From Cacajao melanocephalus (lineage: Eukaryota; Chordata; Mammalia; Primates; Pitheciidae), in contig CAUYLG010047157.1 of assembly GCA_963573385.1 (NCBI GenBank), positions 1 to 64,000 on the forward strand: a stretch of DNA of 64,000 nt, given 5' to 3'. Positions 28,506-40,845 of the stretch are shown piece after piece (within the stretch, counting starts at the first letter, position 1; each line of letters starts with the position of its first letter). The notes under the pieces were generated by a model that was not told the DNA's origin, ran no database searches, and saw only the letters and a list, made by a program, of their open reading frames with translations. A program made the translations under genes and the position numbers.

Positions 28506-29679
28506 TTATGTCGGTGCAAAAGTAATGACAGTTTCAGACCGTGAATTTTAAATCACTACAACTAGGCCCAAATACATCTTGATTAATCAAAATAGAACAT
28601 ACAGTGCGACAAACCCTTGGAAGTTATTTTCAGCATCCTGCTGCTTGTGGAAGTTTTTCCCTGCAAAAAGTTGGAAGAAGTGGCAGTCGGTTGGCGAGAA
28701 GTTAGGTGAATGTGGTGGACGAGGCAAAACTTCGTAGCCCAATTCATTCAACTTTTGAAGTATTGGTTGTGCGACATGAGGTCAGGCGTGTCGGGAAGAA
28801 TTGGGCCCTTTCTGTTGACCAGTGCCGGCTGCAGGCATTGCAGTTTTCCGTGCATCTCATCGATTTTCTGAGCATACTTATCAGAGGTAATGGTTTCGCT
28901 GGGATTCAGAAAGCCGTAGTGGATCTGACCGCCAAACAGCAACCGTGACCTTTTTTCGGTGCAAATTTGGCTTTGAGAAGTGCTTTGCAGCTTCTTCTGC
29001 ATCCATCCACTGAGGTGGTTGTCGCTGGTTGTCAGGTAAAATCCACTTTTCATCACATGTCAAAATCCAATCTGGAAATGGTTCATAATTGTTGCGTAGA
29101 TAATGAATAAGAGATGAGGACACTTAAACGATGATTTTATTTTTGTTCAGCTCATGAGGCACCCACTTATCAAGCTTTTTCACCTTTCCAATTTGCTTCA
29201 AATGCCAAACGACCATAGAATGATCAGCCTTGAGTTCTTGGGCAACTTCTTGTGTAGTTGTGAGAATCAGCTTAGATGATTGCTCTCAACTGGTTGTTGT
29301 CAACTTCTGATGGTCGGTCACTACATTCCTCATCTTCAAGGTTCTCGTCTCCTTTGCAAAACTTTTTGAGCTACGACTGCACTGTACGTTCAATAGCAGT
29401 TCCTGGACCAGATGGATAGTTGATGTTTTGAGTTGTCTCTGCTGCTTTACGACCCATTTTGAACTTGAATAAGAAAATCACTTGAATTTTCTTTTTGTCT
29501 AACATCATTTCTGTAGTCTAAAATAAACAGCAAGTAATAAGTCATTAGCAAAAAAACAAAGTGAGAAATGTCTATTAAAATGATGTATAACATAACCATA
29601 TTTATTTAATGATGCATTCCAATATCACACAGCAAATTCCAACAATGTAAAAACTGCAATTATGTTTGCACCAACCTAA
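28506..29679 (-). mobile_element. Hsmar1-type mariner with decayed transposase
   Basis: Terminal inverted repeats are visible: 'ggtgcaaaagtaatgaca' near 28513-28530 and 'tttgcaccaacctaa' ending at 29679. The transposase runs on the minus strand from a start near 29508 (MMLDKKKIQVIFLF) through the diagnostic TCDEKWIL motif (about 29040-29063) to the LQPALVNRKGPIL block (about 28800-28840), with frameshifts and stops between. At 1174 bases it is slightly shorter than a full Hsmar1 of about 1.29 kb. The family carries a mariner DD34D transposase; this copy cannot encode one. Confidence 0.93.
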
Positions 29680-30800
<1,121 letters not shown>

Positions 30801-31847
30801 AAAAATCTGGATGCAATTATCTCTTTTTGCTTTTGTTGCCTGTGCTTTGGTGTCATATATAAGAAATCATTGCCCAGAACAATGTCGTGGAGCTTAAACA
30901 TAGAAAACTACTATGTTTTCTTCTAGTAGTTTTACAGTTTTAGATCATACATTTAAGTCGTTAATCCATTTTGAGTTAATTTCTTGTATATGAGGTGAGA
31001 TAAGGATCCAATTTCATTCTTTTGCAAGTGGGTGGCCAGTTTTCCCAACATCATTTATTGAAGAGACCATCCTTTCCCCATTGCATGTTCTTAGAACCTC
31101 TGTAGAACGTCAATTGACCGTAAATATGTGGGTTTATTTCTGGGCTCTCTGTCCTATTCTGTTGGTCAATGTGTCTGTTTTTAAGTGAGTACTATGCTGC
31201 TTTAATTACTATATCTTTGTAATACATTCTGAAATCAGAAAGTGTGATGCCTTCAGCTTTGTTCTTTTTCCTCAGGATTGATTTTTCTGTCCTGGGTCTT
31301 TTGTGGTACCCTGTGAATTTTAGGATTTTTTTTCCATTTCTTTAAAAAATGTCATTGTGATTTGGAAGGGGGAGATGTATTATATCTGTAGATCACTTTA
31401 AATAGAACGAACAGTTTAACAATATTAAGTCTTTCAATACCTGAACATGGAATATCTTTCCATTTATTTGTGTTTTCTTTGATTTTTTAAATCAGTGTTC
31501 TTAAGTTTTCAATACACATCTTTTACTTTTTTGGTTAAGTTTATTCCTATTTTATTCTTTTTGATGCTTTTGTAAATAGAATTGTTTCCTTGATTTTCTT
31601 TTTGAATAATTCATTGTTAAATGTATAGAAATGCCACTGATTTTTGCATGTTGACTTTTAAAAATTTATTTCTTTCACATTTGCGTGTGTGTGTTTGTGA
31701 CATTTTAAAGGTTTTCTACATATATGATCATGTTACCTGCAAACAGAGATACTTTTACTTCTTACTTTTCAAATTTAATGCCCACTATTTCTTTTTCTTG
31801 CCTAATAGCTCTGGCTAGGACTCACAGTACTATGTTAAATAGACATG

Positions 31848-31972
31848 GTTTGGGTGCAGTGGCTTACACCTGTAAATCCAGAGCTTTGGGAGGCCGAGGC
31901 AGGAGTATTACTGGAAGCCAGAAGTTCAAGACCAGTATGGACAACATTGTGAGATGCTGTCTCCATTAAATA
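31848..31972 (+). mobile_element. Alu left-arm (FLAM-like) fragment, sense
   Basis: A single diverged arm inside the L1, ending in an A-rich stretch. Confidence 0.85.
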
Positions 31973-32609
31973 AAGAAAAGATATGATGAAAGTAAATGGG
32001 TATTCTTGTCTTGTTCCTTATCTTAGGGGAAAATCTTTCAATTTGTCAACATTGAGGATAATGTTAGCTGTAAGCTTGTCAAATATGGCCTTTGTTATGT
32101 TGAGGTACATTCATTCTATACCTAGTTTGTTGAACGTTGTTATCATGAAAGGGTTTTGAATTTTGTCAAATACTTTTTGTGCATCCATCAAGACGATTAT
32201 GTGATTTTTACCCTTCATTCTGTTACTGTGGTGTATCTCATTTATTTATTTGCATATGTTGACCCATCCTCGCAACCCAGGGATAAATTCCGTTTGATCA
32301 TGGTGAATGATTCTTTTAATGTGCTGTTGAATTTGGTTTGCTTGTATTTTGTTGAGAATATTTACATCTATGTGCACCAGGTGTATAGGCCTGTAATTTC
32401 CTTTTCTTGCAGTGTCTTTGTCTGGCTTTTGGTATATGGGTAATGTTAGCCTCATAATGTGAGTTTGGAAGTACTCCCTCCTCTTCTGCACAGCAAAGAA
32501 AGCAACTGACAGAATAAAAAGGCAACCTAGAGAATAGGAAAAAATATTTGAAAATCATATGTCTGATACGAGGTTAATCCCTAGCTTATATGAAAAACTC
32601 CTACTCAGG

Positions 32610-32843
32610 CTAGGTGCAGTGGCTCACACCTGTAATCCCAGCACTGTGGGAGGCTGAGGTGGGTGGATCATGAGGTCAGGAGTTCGAGACTAGCCTGACC
32701 AACATGGAGAAACCCCATCTCTACAAAAAATACAGATAATTAGCCAGGTGTGGTGGCACATACCTGTAATCCCAGCTACTCGGGAGGCTGAGGCAGGAAA
32801 ATTACTTGAACCTGGGAGGCAGAGGTTGCGGTGAGCCGGGATC
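32610..32843 (+). mobile_element. 3'-truncated Alu, sense
   Basis: Starts 'ggctaggtgcagtggctcac' and stops abruptly at 'gagccgggatca' without a poly(A) tail, running straight into L1 3'UTR. A later deletion is the likely cause. Confidence 0.9.
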
Positions 32844-32984
32844 AATTCTCTGTATATCAATTATGTTTCAATAAAGCTGTTAAAAAAACTGGAATAGGTG
32901 TCTGTGCCATTGTAATTTGGGCAATAAAAGGAAGTGTGATCTGAGATTGCTGATTTCTGGGATATAATATAATGTTCACATCTC

Positions 32985-33110
32985 CATTTTATTAATAAAT
33001 AAACTGATGCTTACATGTGGGTAAATGATTTGTTCAAGACCACAGAGCTGAAAAGTGCTAGTATCAGGATGCTAGCCCAGTCGTATCAGACCTGAATTTC
33101 TATACTCTTA
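32985..33110 (-). mobile_element. MIR SINE, antisense
   Basis: 'ccattttattaataaataaac', 'caagaccacagagctg' and the following words are the antisense MIR pattern. Confidence 0.7.
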
Positions 33111-33189
33111 AATTATATGCCACAGCCCTCAGAAATATGCCTGTCTTCTCTGGATTAGTGGCATCCCCTTTGCCTAACAGTCCCATAAC

Positions 33190-33460
33190 TACTTGTGCCC
33201 TAAACTCTCTAGTCTTGTGCTGTTCAATATGCTATAGAATCCTCTAGCCATATGTGACGATAAGCACTTGAGATGTGACTAGTATGAATAGAAATGTACT
33301 CTAAGTGTAATTACACATAGGATATTTCAAGATGTAATCCAAAAAAGATAAACTCTCTCATAAATAATTTTTACATTGAGTACATGTCAACTTAATAATG
33401 TCTTGGATATATGGCATTCAATAAAATATATTATTACAATTAATTTAATCTTTTTCTGAT
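33190..33460. mobile_element. Old DNA-transposon-like repeat
   Basis: 'ctgttcaatatgctatagaat', 'agccatatgtgacgataag' and 'taagtgtaattacacatagg' match a common old MER-type repeat. Family and orientation not settled. Confidence 0.4.
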
Positions 33461-33759
33461 TTCTCCACATTCTATTTTGCGTATGGGCCTTTCCTTCTAA
33501 ATATATGAGAAAAGAAAATACATCTCCTGATGCTTTCCTTACTATTGCTCCAGGAAAAAAAAAAAACCCATAAATGCTTGTTACAGAGGCCTAATCTAGG
33601 CCATCCATGGGACAAACTCGATGCTGTAGTCACATTCCTGATGCTTACTTTTTCCTGGGCATCTAAACTGAAAATATTCCATCCTTCCCTATCTCTGACT
33701 CCTCTGTGAGGCTCTTGGAGAATGATAACATTACATAAACTGTAGGTGCTCAAACAGTA

Positions 33760-33765
33760 TTTATT
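33760..33765 (-). terminator. DEFB129: Poly(A) signal of DEFB129
   Basis: AATAAA on the minus strand about 90 bases after the stop codon, consistent with a short 3'UTR. Confidence 0.65.
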
Positions 33766-33854
33766 GAATGACTGATGACAGAAGAAACAGTTCTATGTCA
33801 TTTTATAGATAGCAAAAGTAGGAGGAACTTGGAGTTTTAAGGAAAAGTTCCACA

Positions 33855-36322
33855 TTACTGCTCTTCTGCTTCCTCCAGCTCCAGTGATGGTACTGGCAGT
33901 ATGTTTGCTGGAGGTGGTGCTGGTGGTGGGGAGGCAGTGGCAGAATGTCTGCTTTCTTTGTTGTCACTCTTGTTAGAAGTAGCAGTGTACGTGATCTGTC
34001 CTGGGGTCATGGTGCTGGTGGTGGCAAAGTTCAGAGGGGTGGCATTTGGAATGATGACAAAGTTGGTATTAGCAAAAAAGCTAGTGCTCTTGATTTGGGG
34101 GAGAACAGATAAAATATGTTTTCTTGGTATCACAGCACTAGAATTCTTGGCATGTTTTAGCATTTCTTGGACGTCTTCACCAAGTATACTGGGTGTTTCA
34201 TATAGCAGGTAGTTTTTTATCAACATAATCACTTTTGGTCCAATACAACATTTTCTCATCTTGCATTTCTGTACCTCTTTTTCATCCACATTGCAGTGAT
34301 CCCTGCATCTCCCAAAACCCATTAAACACCTTCTCAAACCAATAAATTCTGCATAAAAAAGAGAAAAACATTGAACCAAGGTTAATAACTAGAGATGATA
34401 TTAAAACTGCTAGTGGGAGATGGATAGACTAAGAGAGAATTTATTTATACCAAATTTTAAGCCCAGTGTTTAGGAATGTTGTTCAAGGCAACTGGGCAGG
34501 CCAAGAGAGGCTCTATGCCCCTCTTGAATTCAAAATAAATTTCCTGTTTAGTCTGCCTTTCTTAAGTAACTTTAAGAAGCAAAGGACATGTAGAGGATAG
34601 AGTAATTATTTGCTTTTAGGATAGAATTTTAGACCTTCAACTTAGCATCTTAGATACTTGTAGGACATCACTATCCCATCTCCATAATCTTGGGAAATAC
34701 CAATGAGAGCAAAGTCTATCATAAAACTAATTTAAGAAATAAGTTCAAAAGAGAATCAATAGAATTTTCAGGAGTCCTAGCTGTTCGCCAAACCCAGTAG
34801 TCCATGACTTCTCTCTTCTCAACAATTGCCAGATCTGTGATTCCTGAAGCATGGTGTTCTTCCACCTCTTCTAGCCTTTTTGGACACACTATCCCTCAGA
34901 AGTCTTGTTCATTGTCATAGCCTTAACCTCATCTCTACTAAGGTAACTTCTGTGTGGTTATCTATAATTCTAAATTCCCTGCTCAGCTTAGTTCTTTATC
35001 TGCTGAATGACTTTTCCATCCCAACGTCTCATTTTTTTTTCTGAATCAAGACACATTTTATCCCTTGTTCCTCTTAATAACTTAATGATTTTTCTGTAAA
35101 TTACAAGAGATTTATGTAGCATCTGCTAATTTTCAACGCATGTTTGCATACATTTCCACATTGTTTTCTCATCAAATACAAAACAGAAAAATTCTTATAC
35201 TGGAAGCAGCTGCATTGATTAACCCCATTATACTCATGTGGAAATTGAAGTTCAAAGTGGTTAAGTGACTTTACCCAAAATGATACAGCCATACTTACTT
35301 ATGGTACTACCCTTTTCCTAGGGTTCCAAGACAAAAACATTAGAAACATCTTTGACTCTTTCACTTTTCCTGCCCCTACCCATTGCTCATTATTTCAAAT
35401 AGCTGGATGATTCTTGTATTCTGAAACAAATCTCAATGCTTCTCCTTTCTTTTCCAAAACCAATAGTTAGTCTTCTGGCTTAGGCTTTTGCCATAATGCA
35501 TTCCTAGATGCCCTTATGGTAGTTTGGGGGATTTTCAGGAAGACAAGGCTGAGAAAGGGGATAAGGCTCTGGAAAACCTAAAAGAATTCAAAATGGAGAA
35601 CACAGGCCTGTTTACCGGATCTTGAAAAAGTTTTTTTTTTTTTTGAGCATGAAGAGAAAAACTTCCTCCTTTCTACACCAAAGCACAAACTGATAGGAAT
35701 CTTTGCTTCAAGAGGTGGTTTCACAGGAAGGGGAATAACACACACTGGGGCCTGTTGTGGGGAGGGAGAGCATCAGGAAAAATAGCTAATGCATGCTGGG
35801 CTTAATACCTGGATGATGGGTTGATAGGTGCAGCAAATAACCATGACACATGTTTACCTATGTAACAAACCTACACATCCTGCACAAGCACCCCAGAACT
35901 TTTTAAAAAGAGAGAGAGAGATGGTTTAAGATAGAAATATAGCTAAAAGGAGGTAAACCTGGGCTGAGTCTTAGCATGATAGACATATACAGGGTCGGAA
36001 GGCAGCATTATATTTTGGATAGTTTCTAAATACACAAAAAATACCCTGCTTTCTCTGTAGCTTCCTGGGTATTCCCATCTGACACAGTCTGGGAGTCGGG
36101 GCCTATGAGAATGTATCTATGCATGACTGATACAATAGGTAAGCTCTTCAGCCATCTCTCTGAACATCTCATCTTTCAGTCTCTCTTTGGGTTTCCATTG
36201 TCATGAGCAGCCAAATCCTTGGTTCCTCACATCTACCCATCTTAAACCTGGGAATCCACATTACCTGTGTTCGCCTGGTACTGTAGCATGAGGCTGGCAA
36301 AAATAGGAAAAAGGAGCTTCAT
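33855..36322 (-). CDS. DEFB129: Beta-defensin 129 (two coding exons)
   Basis: A secreted beta-defensin with a long C-terminal tail, one of the epididymal and testicular defensins of this cluster. Exon 1 (36265-36322, 58 nt) encodes the signal peptide (MKLLFPIFASLMLQYQ...) and ends in a GTAATG donor; exon 2 (33855-34348) follows a TGCAG acceptor. Splicing is phase 1 and gives 183 aa, the length of human DEFB129 as I recall it. The defensin cysteines are at residues 27, 34, 38, 48, 53 and 54 (spacing 6-3-9-4-0). The tail, about residues 55-183, is rich in Ser, Thr and Pro, with a PPPAPPP run, an acidic end (LELEEAEEQ) and N-glycosylation sequons NSS, NAT and NKS. Such tails suggest O-glycosylation, as known for DEFB126. 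A frame reading upstream of exon 2 with its own Met (to 34379) is intronic. The gene is intact. Confidence 0.97.
34780..35500 (+). mobile_element. L2 fragments and an antisense MIR in the DEFB129 intron
   Basis: L2-type words occur in 34780-35080 and 35310-35500. Between them, 35205-35300 is an antisense MIR ('aaagtggttaagtgacttta'). Confidence 0.5.
35722..35912 (+). mobile_element. L1 3' end in the DEFB129 intron, sense
   Basis: 'taatgcatgctgggcttaat', 'gttgataggtgcagcaaat' and 'cctatgtaacaaacctaca', then an A/GA tail. Confidence 0.9.
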
Positions 36323-36377
36323 GGTTGGGTGCCAGAGAGGAAGCCTTGGATCTGGGCTGATGCTCCTGAGCTCCAGA

Positions 36378-36386
36378 CTTTATTGG
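36378..36386 (-). promoter_or_regulatory. DEFB129: CCAATAAAG promoter word of DEFB129
   Basis: A TATA-like AATAAA within CCAATAAAG lies about 57 bases before the start codon. It aligns with the DEFB132 TATA box and with the same word upstream of the 22.6-kb fossil exon. Confidence 0.5.
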
Positions 36387-36587
36387 CCTCTTCGTGGCCT
36401 TAGGCCATGAGCAATGAAGTGCAGCCAAAGCAGATTTGTGTGCTGCTCACCACAGTTGTGTTTTTCTGACTCTGCTTGAAAACACCCTTTCTTGGACACC
36501 TCTTTGCAACAAATTCATTGCTTTTGATCCTGGAGAAAAACAGATATGGAAGATAAGAAAGAAAGAGCAAGCCCTTTCTTTTTCTTT

Positions 36588-36911
<324 letters not shown>

Positions 36912-37174
36912 TAGGATAAGAGTTAGATATTTGATTTACTAATTGTCAGCCCAGTTATGCTAAGATTGGCACTTAGTGCATGAGAATTAGAAGAGCTAGA
37001 GGAGAGTGAAGATTCTGTCTTGTTTGTACTGATATGTCCAGTGGCCAACATGGGTATTGGATCAACATACAAACTCAGTAAATGTTTGTTAAACAAGTTT
37101 GTGGGAGAATGCTCTGGGCATGTCTTTAACTTTTGAGTTTACAATGATTCCCACATCCTTTTAAAGTAGCAATT

Positions 37175-37698
37175 AAAAAAAACTTTTTTAACTTCGGGGG
37201 TACATGTGCAGGGTGCACAGGTTTGTTACATAGGTAAATGTGTGTCGTGGGGGCTGGTTGTACAGATTATTTCATCACCCAGCTATTAAGTCTAGTATCT
37301 GTTAGTTACTTTTTCTGATCCTCTCCTCTCACTTTTTGCCATCCAGTAAGCCCCAATGTGTGTCCATGTGTTCTCATCATTTAGCTCCCACTTATAAGTG
37401 AGAACATGCAGTATTTGGTTTTCTGTTCTTGCATTAGTTTACTAAGGAAAATGGCCTCCAACTCCATCCGTGTCCCTGCAAAGGACATGATCTCATTCTT
37501 TTTTATGGCTGCATAGAATTCCATGGTATATAGGTACCACATTTTCTTTATCCAGTCTTTATCCAAATGCCCAAACAATGGACATTTATATTCCTTTGGG
37601 CATATACCAAGTAATAGGATTGCTAGGTCAAATGGTATTTCTGATTTTAGGTCTTTGAGGGATCACCACACTGTCTTCCGTAATGGCTGAACTAATTA
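37175..37698 (-). mobile_element. L1 3' end, antisense, 5'-truncated
   Basis: A clear antisense L1 3'UTR and ORF2 end ('gggtacatgtgcagg', 'tataagtgagaacatgcagt', 'tccatggtatatagg'). Near-matching words 'aaagtagcaatt' and 'aaagcagcaatt' flank it as a target-site duplication. Confidence 0.93.
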
Positions 37699-38770
37699 AA
37701 AGCAGCAATTTTTATGGTGTACTGCTCAGATTCCTTGGGTATAGCTGATTGATCCAGGGGTAACAGTAGAACCAAGCCCACCAATCGAATGCTTTCTCCT
37801 GCTAATTTAGGACTTTTCTTAAGAAACTCAGATATTGAAGTTCATTGGCTCTGAAGATCATTAATTGTTCACGTTTCAAGAGTTTCCCTGGTTCCTTGCC
37901 TTCCTGAAATTCACATCTTTTTAGGATTTCATTAGTTACCAATGACTTCTCTGTTTTGTTCAAACTAAACTATTTTTTAAAACTAAAAGCAAATCTTCTT
38001 ATGAACTTTAAATTGATGAAATGTATATTTTACTTCTATGAACAAAAATAATCAAGCTTAGGCATACTTACTACTTGTCAATATCAGGAGATAGAATTAA
38101 CAGCCCTTTAGAATCAGTTAATCCTGAATATCAGATATTAATTGGTTTCTGGTGTTTTAAGATGTATTAAAATAACATTATTCACCTTATCAAGTCTTGC
38201 TAGTCAAAAAGCAATATGAATATTGAGAGTACCAGTAAAAGGAGAAGCGCAGTTATTAGGGAACGAAAAGTTGAGTTAATAAGAATTGGAAAGTTGTGAA
38301 AAATAAGTCTGTTGCATGTGTATATGGAATGAATCTATCAACAGTGTAGAATAATTTTGTAAAAAGACAAATTATTCACATGTGCAAGGTGTTGCACTTA
38401 TGTGTATCAGTTGGTAAATGAAAAACACTAGCTATTTTCAACAGAAATATTTCTAACACGCAGAATTATGTGCTTATAAACTCTCTTTAGAAGCTGACTG
38501 TGGGACTGGACTCCCAGAATGACTTCCAGAACAATCCCAGCAAACTGGCCCAGCAGAGAATCTTCTATTTCTTTCACAAGCAGGAAGGTAGTTTAACAGG
38601 AGCCCATGATTAGACATGTTGGACTTCAAGAACACATCATGGTAGCTATAATATAAGAGCAAGGATATATTTCTGCTGCTTCTACAACTGCCTCTTGAAA
38701 CCCATAGAGCTAGAGATCAGACACTAGAATATAACAGGAAAACTCAACTGAATTTTAGGAATTTAATTTC
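37699..38770. other. No gene seen
   Basis: Unique-looking AT-rich intergenic sequence. Confidence 0.5.
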
Positions 38771-39370
38771 TGTAACAATTTAGAACTGTCAGATTTTCAA
38801 TTTCTTCTTGAATCACATCAAGTTATTGTTTATTTCTTCTAAATTTGATTTTTGGCATAGAGTTACTCCCAATATGTCCTTTGATCTCTTTGCTATCTAT
38901 AGAGTTTGTAGCGATGGCTACATGTTTTATTCCTCATATGGATAATGTGTTTTCATTTTTTTCTTTGTCATTCCTATGGCAAATTAATTAATTGGTCCTT
39001 TCAAAATCAACTTTTGGTTTTGTTAATTCCCTCTATGTTTGATTTTTATTTAATTATATTTTATTTTAAATATTATGAAAAGTAGAAAATATTTAATTAT
39101 TTTCTCCTCTCAGCTTTATCTTTTCTTTGAACTTCCTTTTATTTTATTCTGCTATTGTTTTCTAACTTATTATTTGTGTTGTTATCTCATAAATTTTCAG
39201 CTTTTCTTCAGTATAACCAAGTGGATAAGACTAATTTTCCCTTTATATATGCTTTAGCTACACTTCATAAGTTTTGATATGTAGTGTTTCATTATCATAA
39301 TCATTCACTTAAAAATAAACACTTTTCAATTTCCATTGTGTCATCTTTTCTGACATATGAATTAGTTTGG
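38771..39370 (-). mobile_element. Old L1 ORF2 fragment, antisense
   Basis: T-rich antisense L1M texture with words such as 'aatcaacttttggttttgtt'. Decayed. Confidence 0.55.
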
Positions 39371-39374
39371 ATCT

Positions 39375-39542
39375 TGCTATTCACAGTGTGATGGAAAGAC
39401 CAGCAGCATCAACACTTCCTGGGAGCTTGTCAGAAATGCAGGATTTCAACTTATCCCAGAATGAGTCAATCAAAATCTGCATGTTAGCAAGATCCTCGGG
39501 TGATTTGTATGTACTTTAATATCTGAGAAACACTGGTTGAGA
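39375..39542 (+). mobile_element. MER5A-like hAT fragment
   Basis: 'gaccagcagcatcaacact', 'gggagcttgtcagaaatgca' and 'ctgagaaacactggtt' follow the MER5A order. Confidence 0.85.
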
Positions 39543-39587
39543 AATGTGTTTCTTATCTGAGCATGTGGGGATTTTTTAGTTATGAGC

Positions 39588-40835
39588 GAACTTTAAAAAG
39601 TTTGTGGAAGATGACATTAAAAGATAAAAAGATGAAAATATAAATTTTATTTCTCAACATAAACTCCATCAAGTTCAAGACACTTTTGTAAGCAATGATA
39701 CCAGCCACTTAGTCTATGCCTGAAGAACTGAGTTTCCTGGGAATTTAACCCCATCCCTGTAGTCTTTTTTACATTATTAACTGAAGAAAAATTGGTGTCC
39801 TTTAAAGATTTTTTGAGATTAGGAGAAGTAAATAAGTCAAAAGGAGCCTGATCACGATGGCAGGATGGATGCCTAATGACTTCCCATCAAAGCTCTTGAA
39901 AAATTGCCCTCGTTTGATGAGAGGAATGAGCAGGAGCATTGTCATGGTGAAGAAGGACTCTCTGGTGAAGTTTTTCTGGGTATTTTTCAGCTAAAGCTTT
40001 GGCTAACTTTCTCAAAACACTCTCATAGTAAGCAGATGTTATTGTTCTCTGGCCCTCCAGAAAGTCAACAAGCAAAATACCTTTTGCGTCCACCAAAAAC
40101 TGTTGATACGACATTTTCTCTTAACTGGTCAGCTTATGCTCTAACTGGATCACTTCCACTTCCTGCTAATCTTTGCTTCGATTTTGCTTTGTCTTCAGGG
40201 TCACACCGGTAAAGCCATGTTCCAACTTTTGTTATAATGCTTTAAATAAATGCTTTTGGATCTTGATCCCACTTGTTTAAAGTTTCATTGAAAGCTCTGC
40301 TCTTGTCGGTAGCTGATTTGGGCACAATGGTTTTGGCACCCATCAAGTGGAATGTTTGTTCTACTTTTTTAGTCAGAATTCTGTTAACTGAACCAACTGA
40401 GAAGTCCATGATGTTGACATTTGTTTTTACTGTTAATTATCAGTCCCCTTCAACTGGGGCATGGACAAGGTTAATTTTTTCCTCCTAAACTGATTCGTTG
40501 GACTGCTGCTGAGGGCTTCATATTCAATATTATCTCATCCCTTCTTAAAATGAGTTATTCACTTGCAAACTGCTGACTTCTTTGGGGCATCGTCCCATAA
40601 ACTTTTTGTAAAGCATCATTGATTTAATCATTCTTCTACCCAAGTTTCACTATACATTTGATATTTGTTCTTGCTTCAATTTTAGCAGAATTCATGTTGC
40701 TCTGATAGGTGCTCTTTTCAAACTGATGTCTTATCTTTTTTACTGCCTCATACTAGAACTTGTTCAAACATTTTATAATCAGTTAGTATTAGTTTATTTT
40801 TGTGCAAACTTTTTCGAAATTCCTGCATGATTTTT
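39588..40835 (-). mobile_element. Second mariner, different lineage, decayed transposase
   Basis: The ends are imperfect inverted repeats ('gaactttaaaaagtttgtgg' at the left; its counterpart 'caaactttttcgaaattcc' at 40804-40822). On the minus strand a transposase piece at 39887-40114 includes LLVDFLEGQRTITSAYY and HHDNAPAHSS, the second catalytic Asp region of mariner enzymes. The sequence differs from the Hsmar1-type copy, so it belongs to another mariner group, perhaps HSMAR2-like. The frame is broken. Confidence 0.85.
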
Positions 40836-40845
40836 TTTCATACTA

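Larger units (their letters stand above)
30801..32887. mobile_element. L1 with inverted 5' part, broken by two Alus
   Basis: 30801-32488 is antisense ORF2 ('tggccagttttcccaacatc', 'cagggataaattccgtttga'). At about 32489 the sequence switches to sense ORF2 ('gcaactgacagaataaaaagg'). After the truncated Alu it ends in the sense L1 3' terminus ('caataaagctgttaaaaaa', to 32887). Such head-to-head order is the usual product of twin priming during L1 insertion. Confidence 0.8.

Noticed and set aside
33901..34212. Plus-strand frame of 103 aa
   Set aside because: It is the reverse strand of DEFB129 exon 2, whose minus-strand reading is a clear defensin.
34349..34379. Upstream Met as an alternative start of DEFB129 exon 2
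   Set aside because: It lies in the intron before the AG acceptor. The true signal peptide is encoded by exon 1 at 36265-36322.
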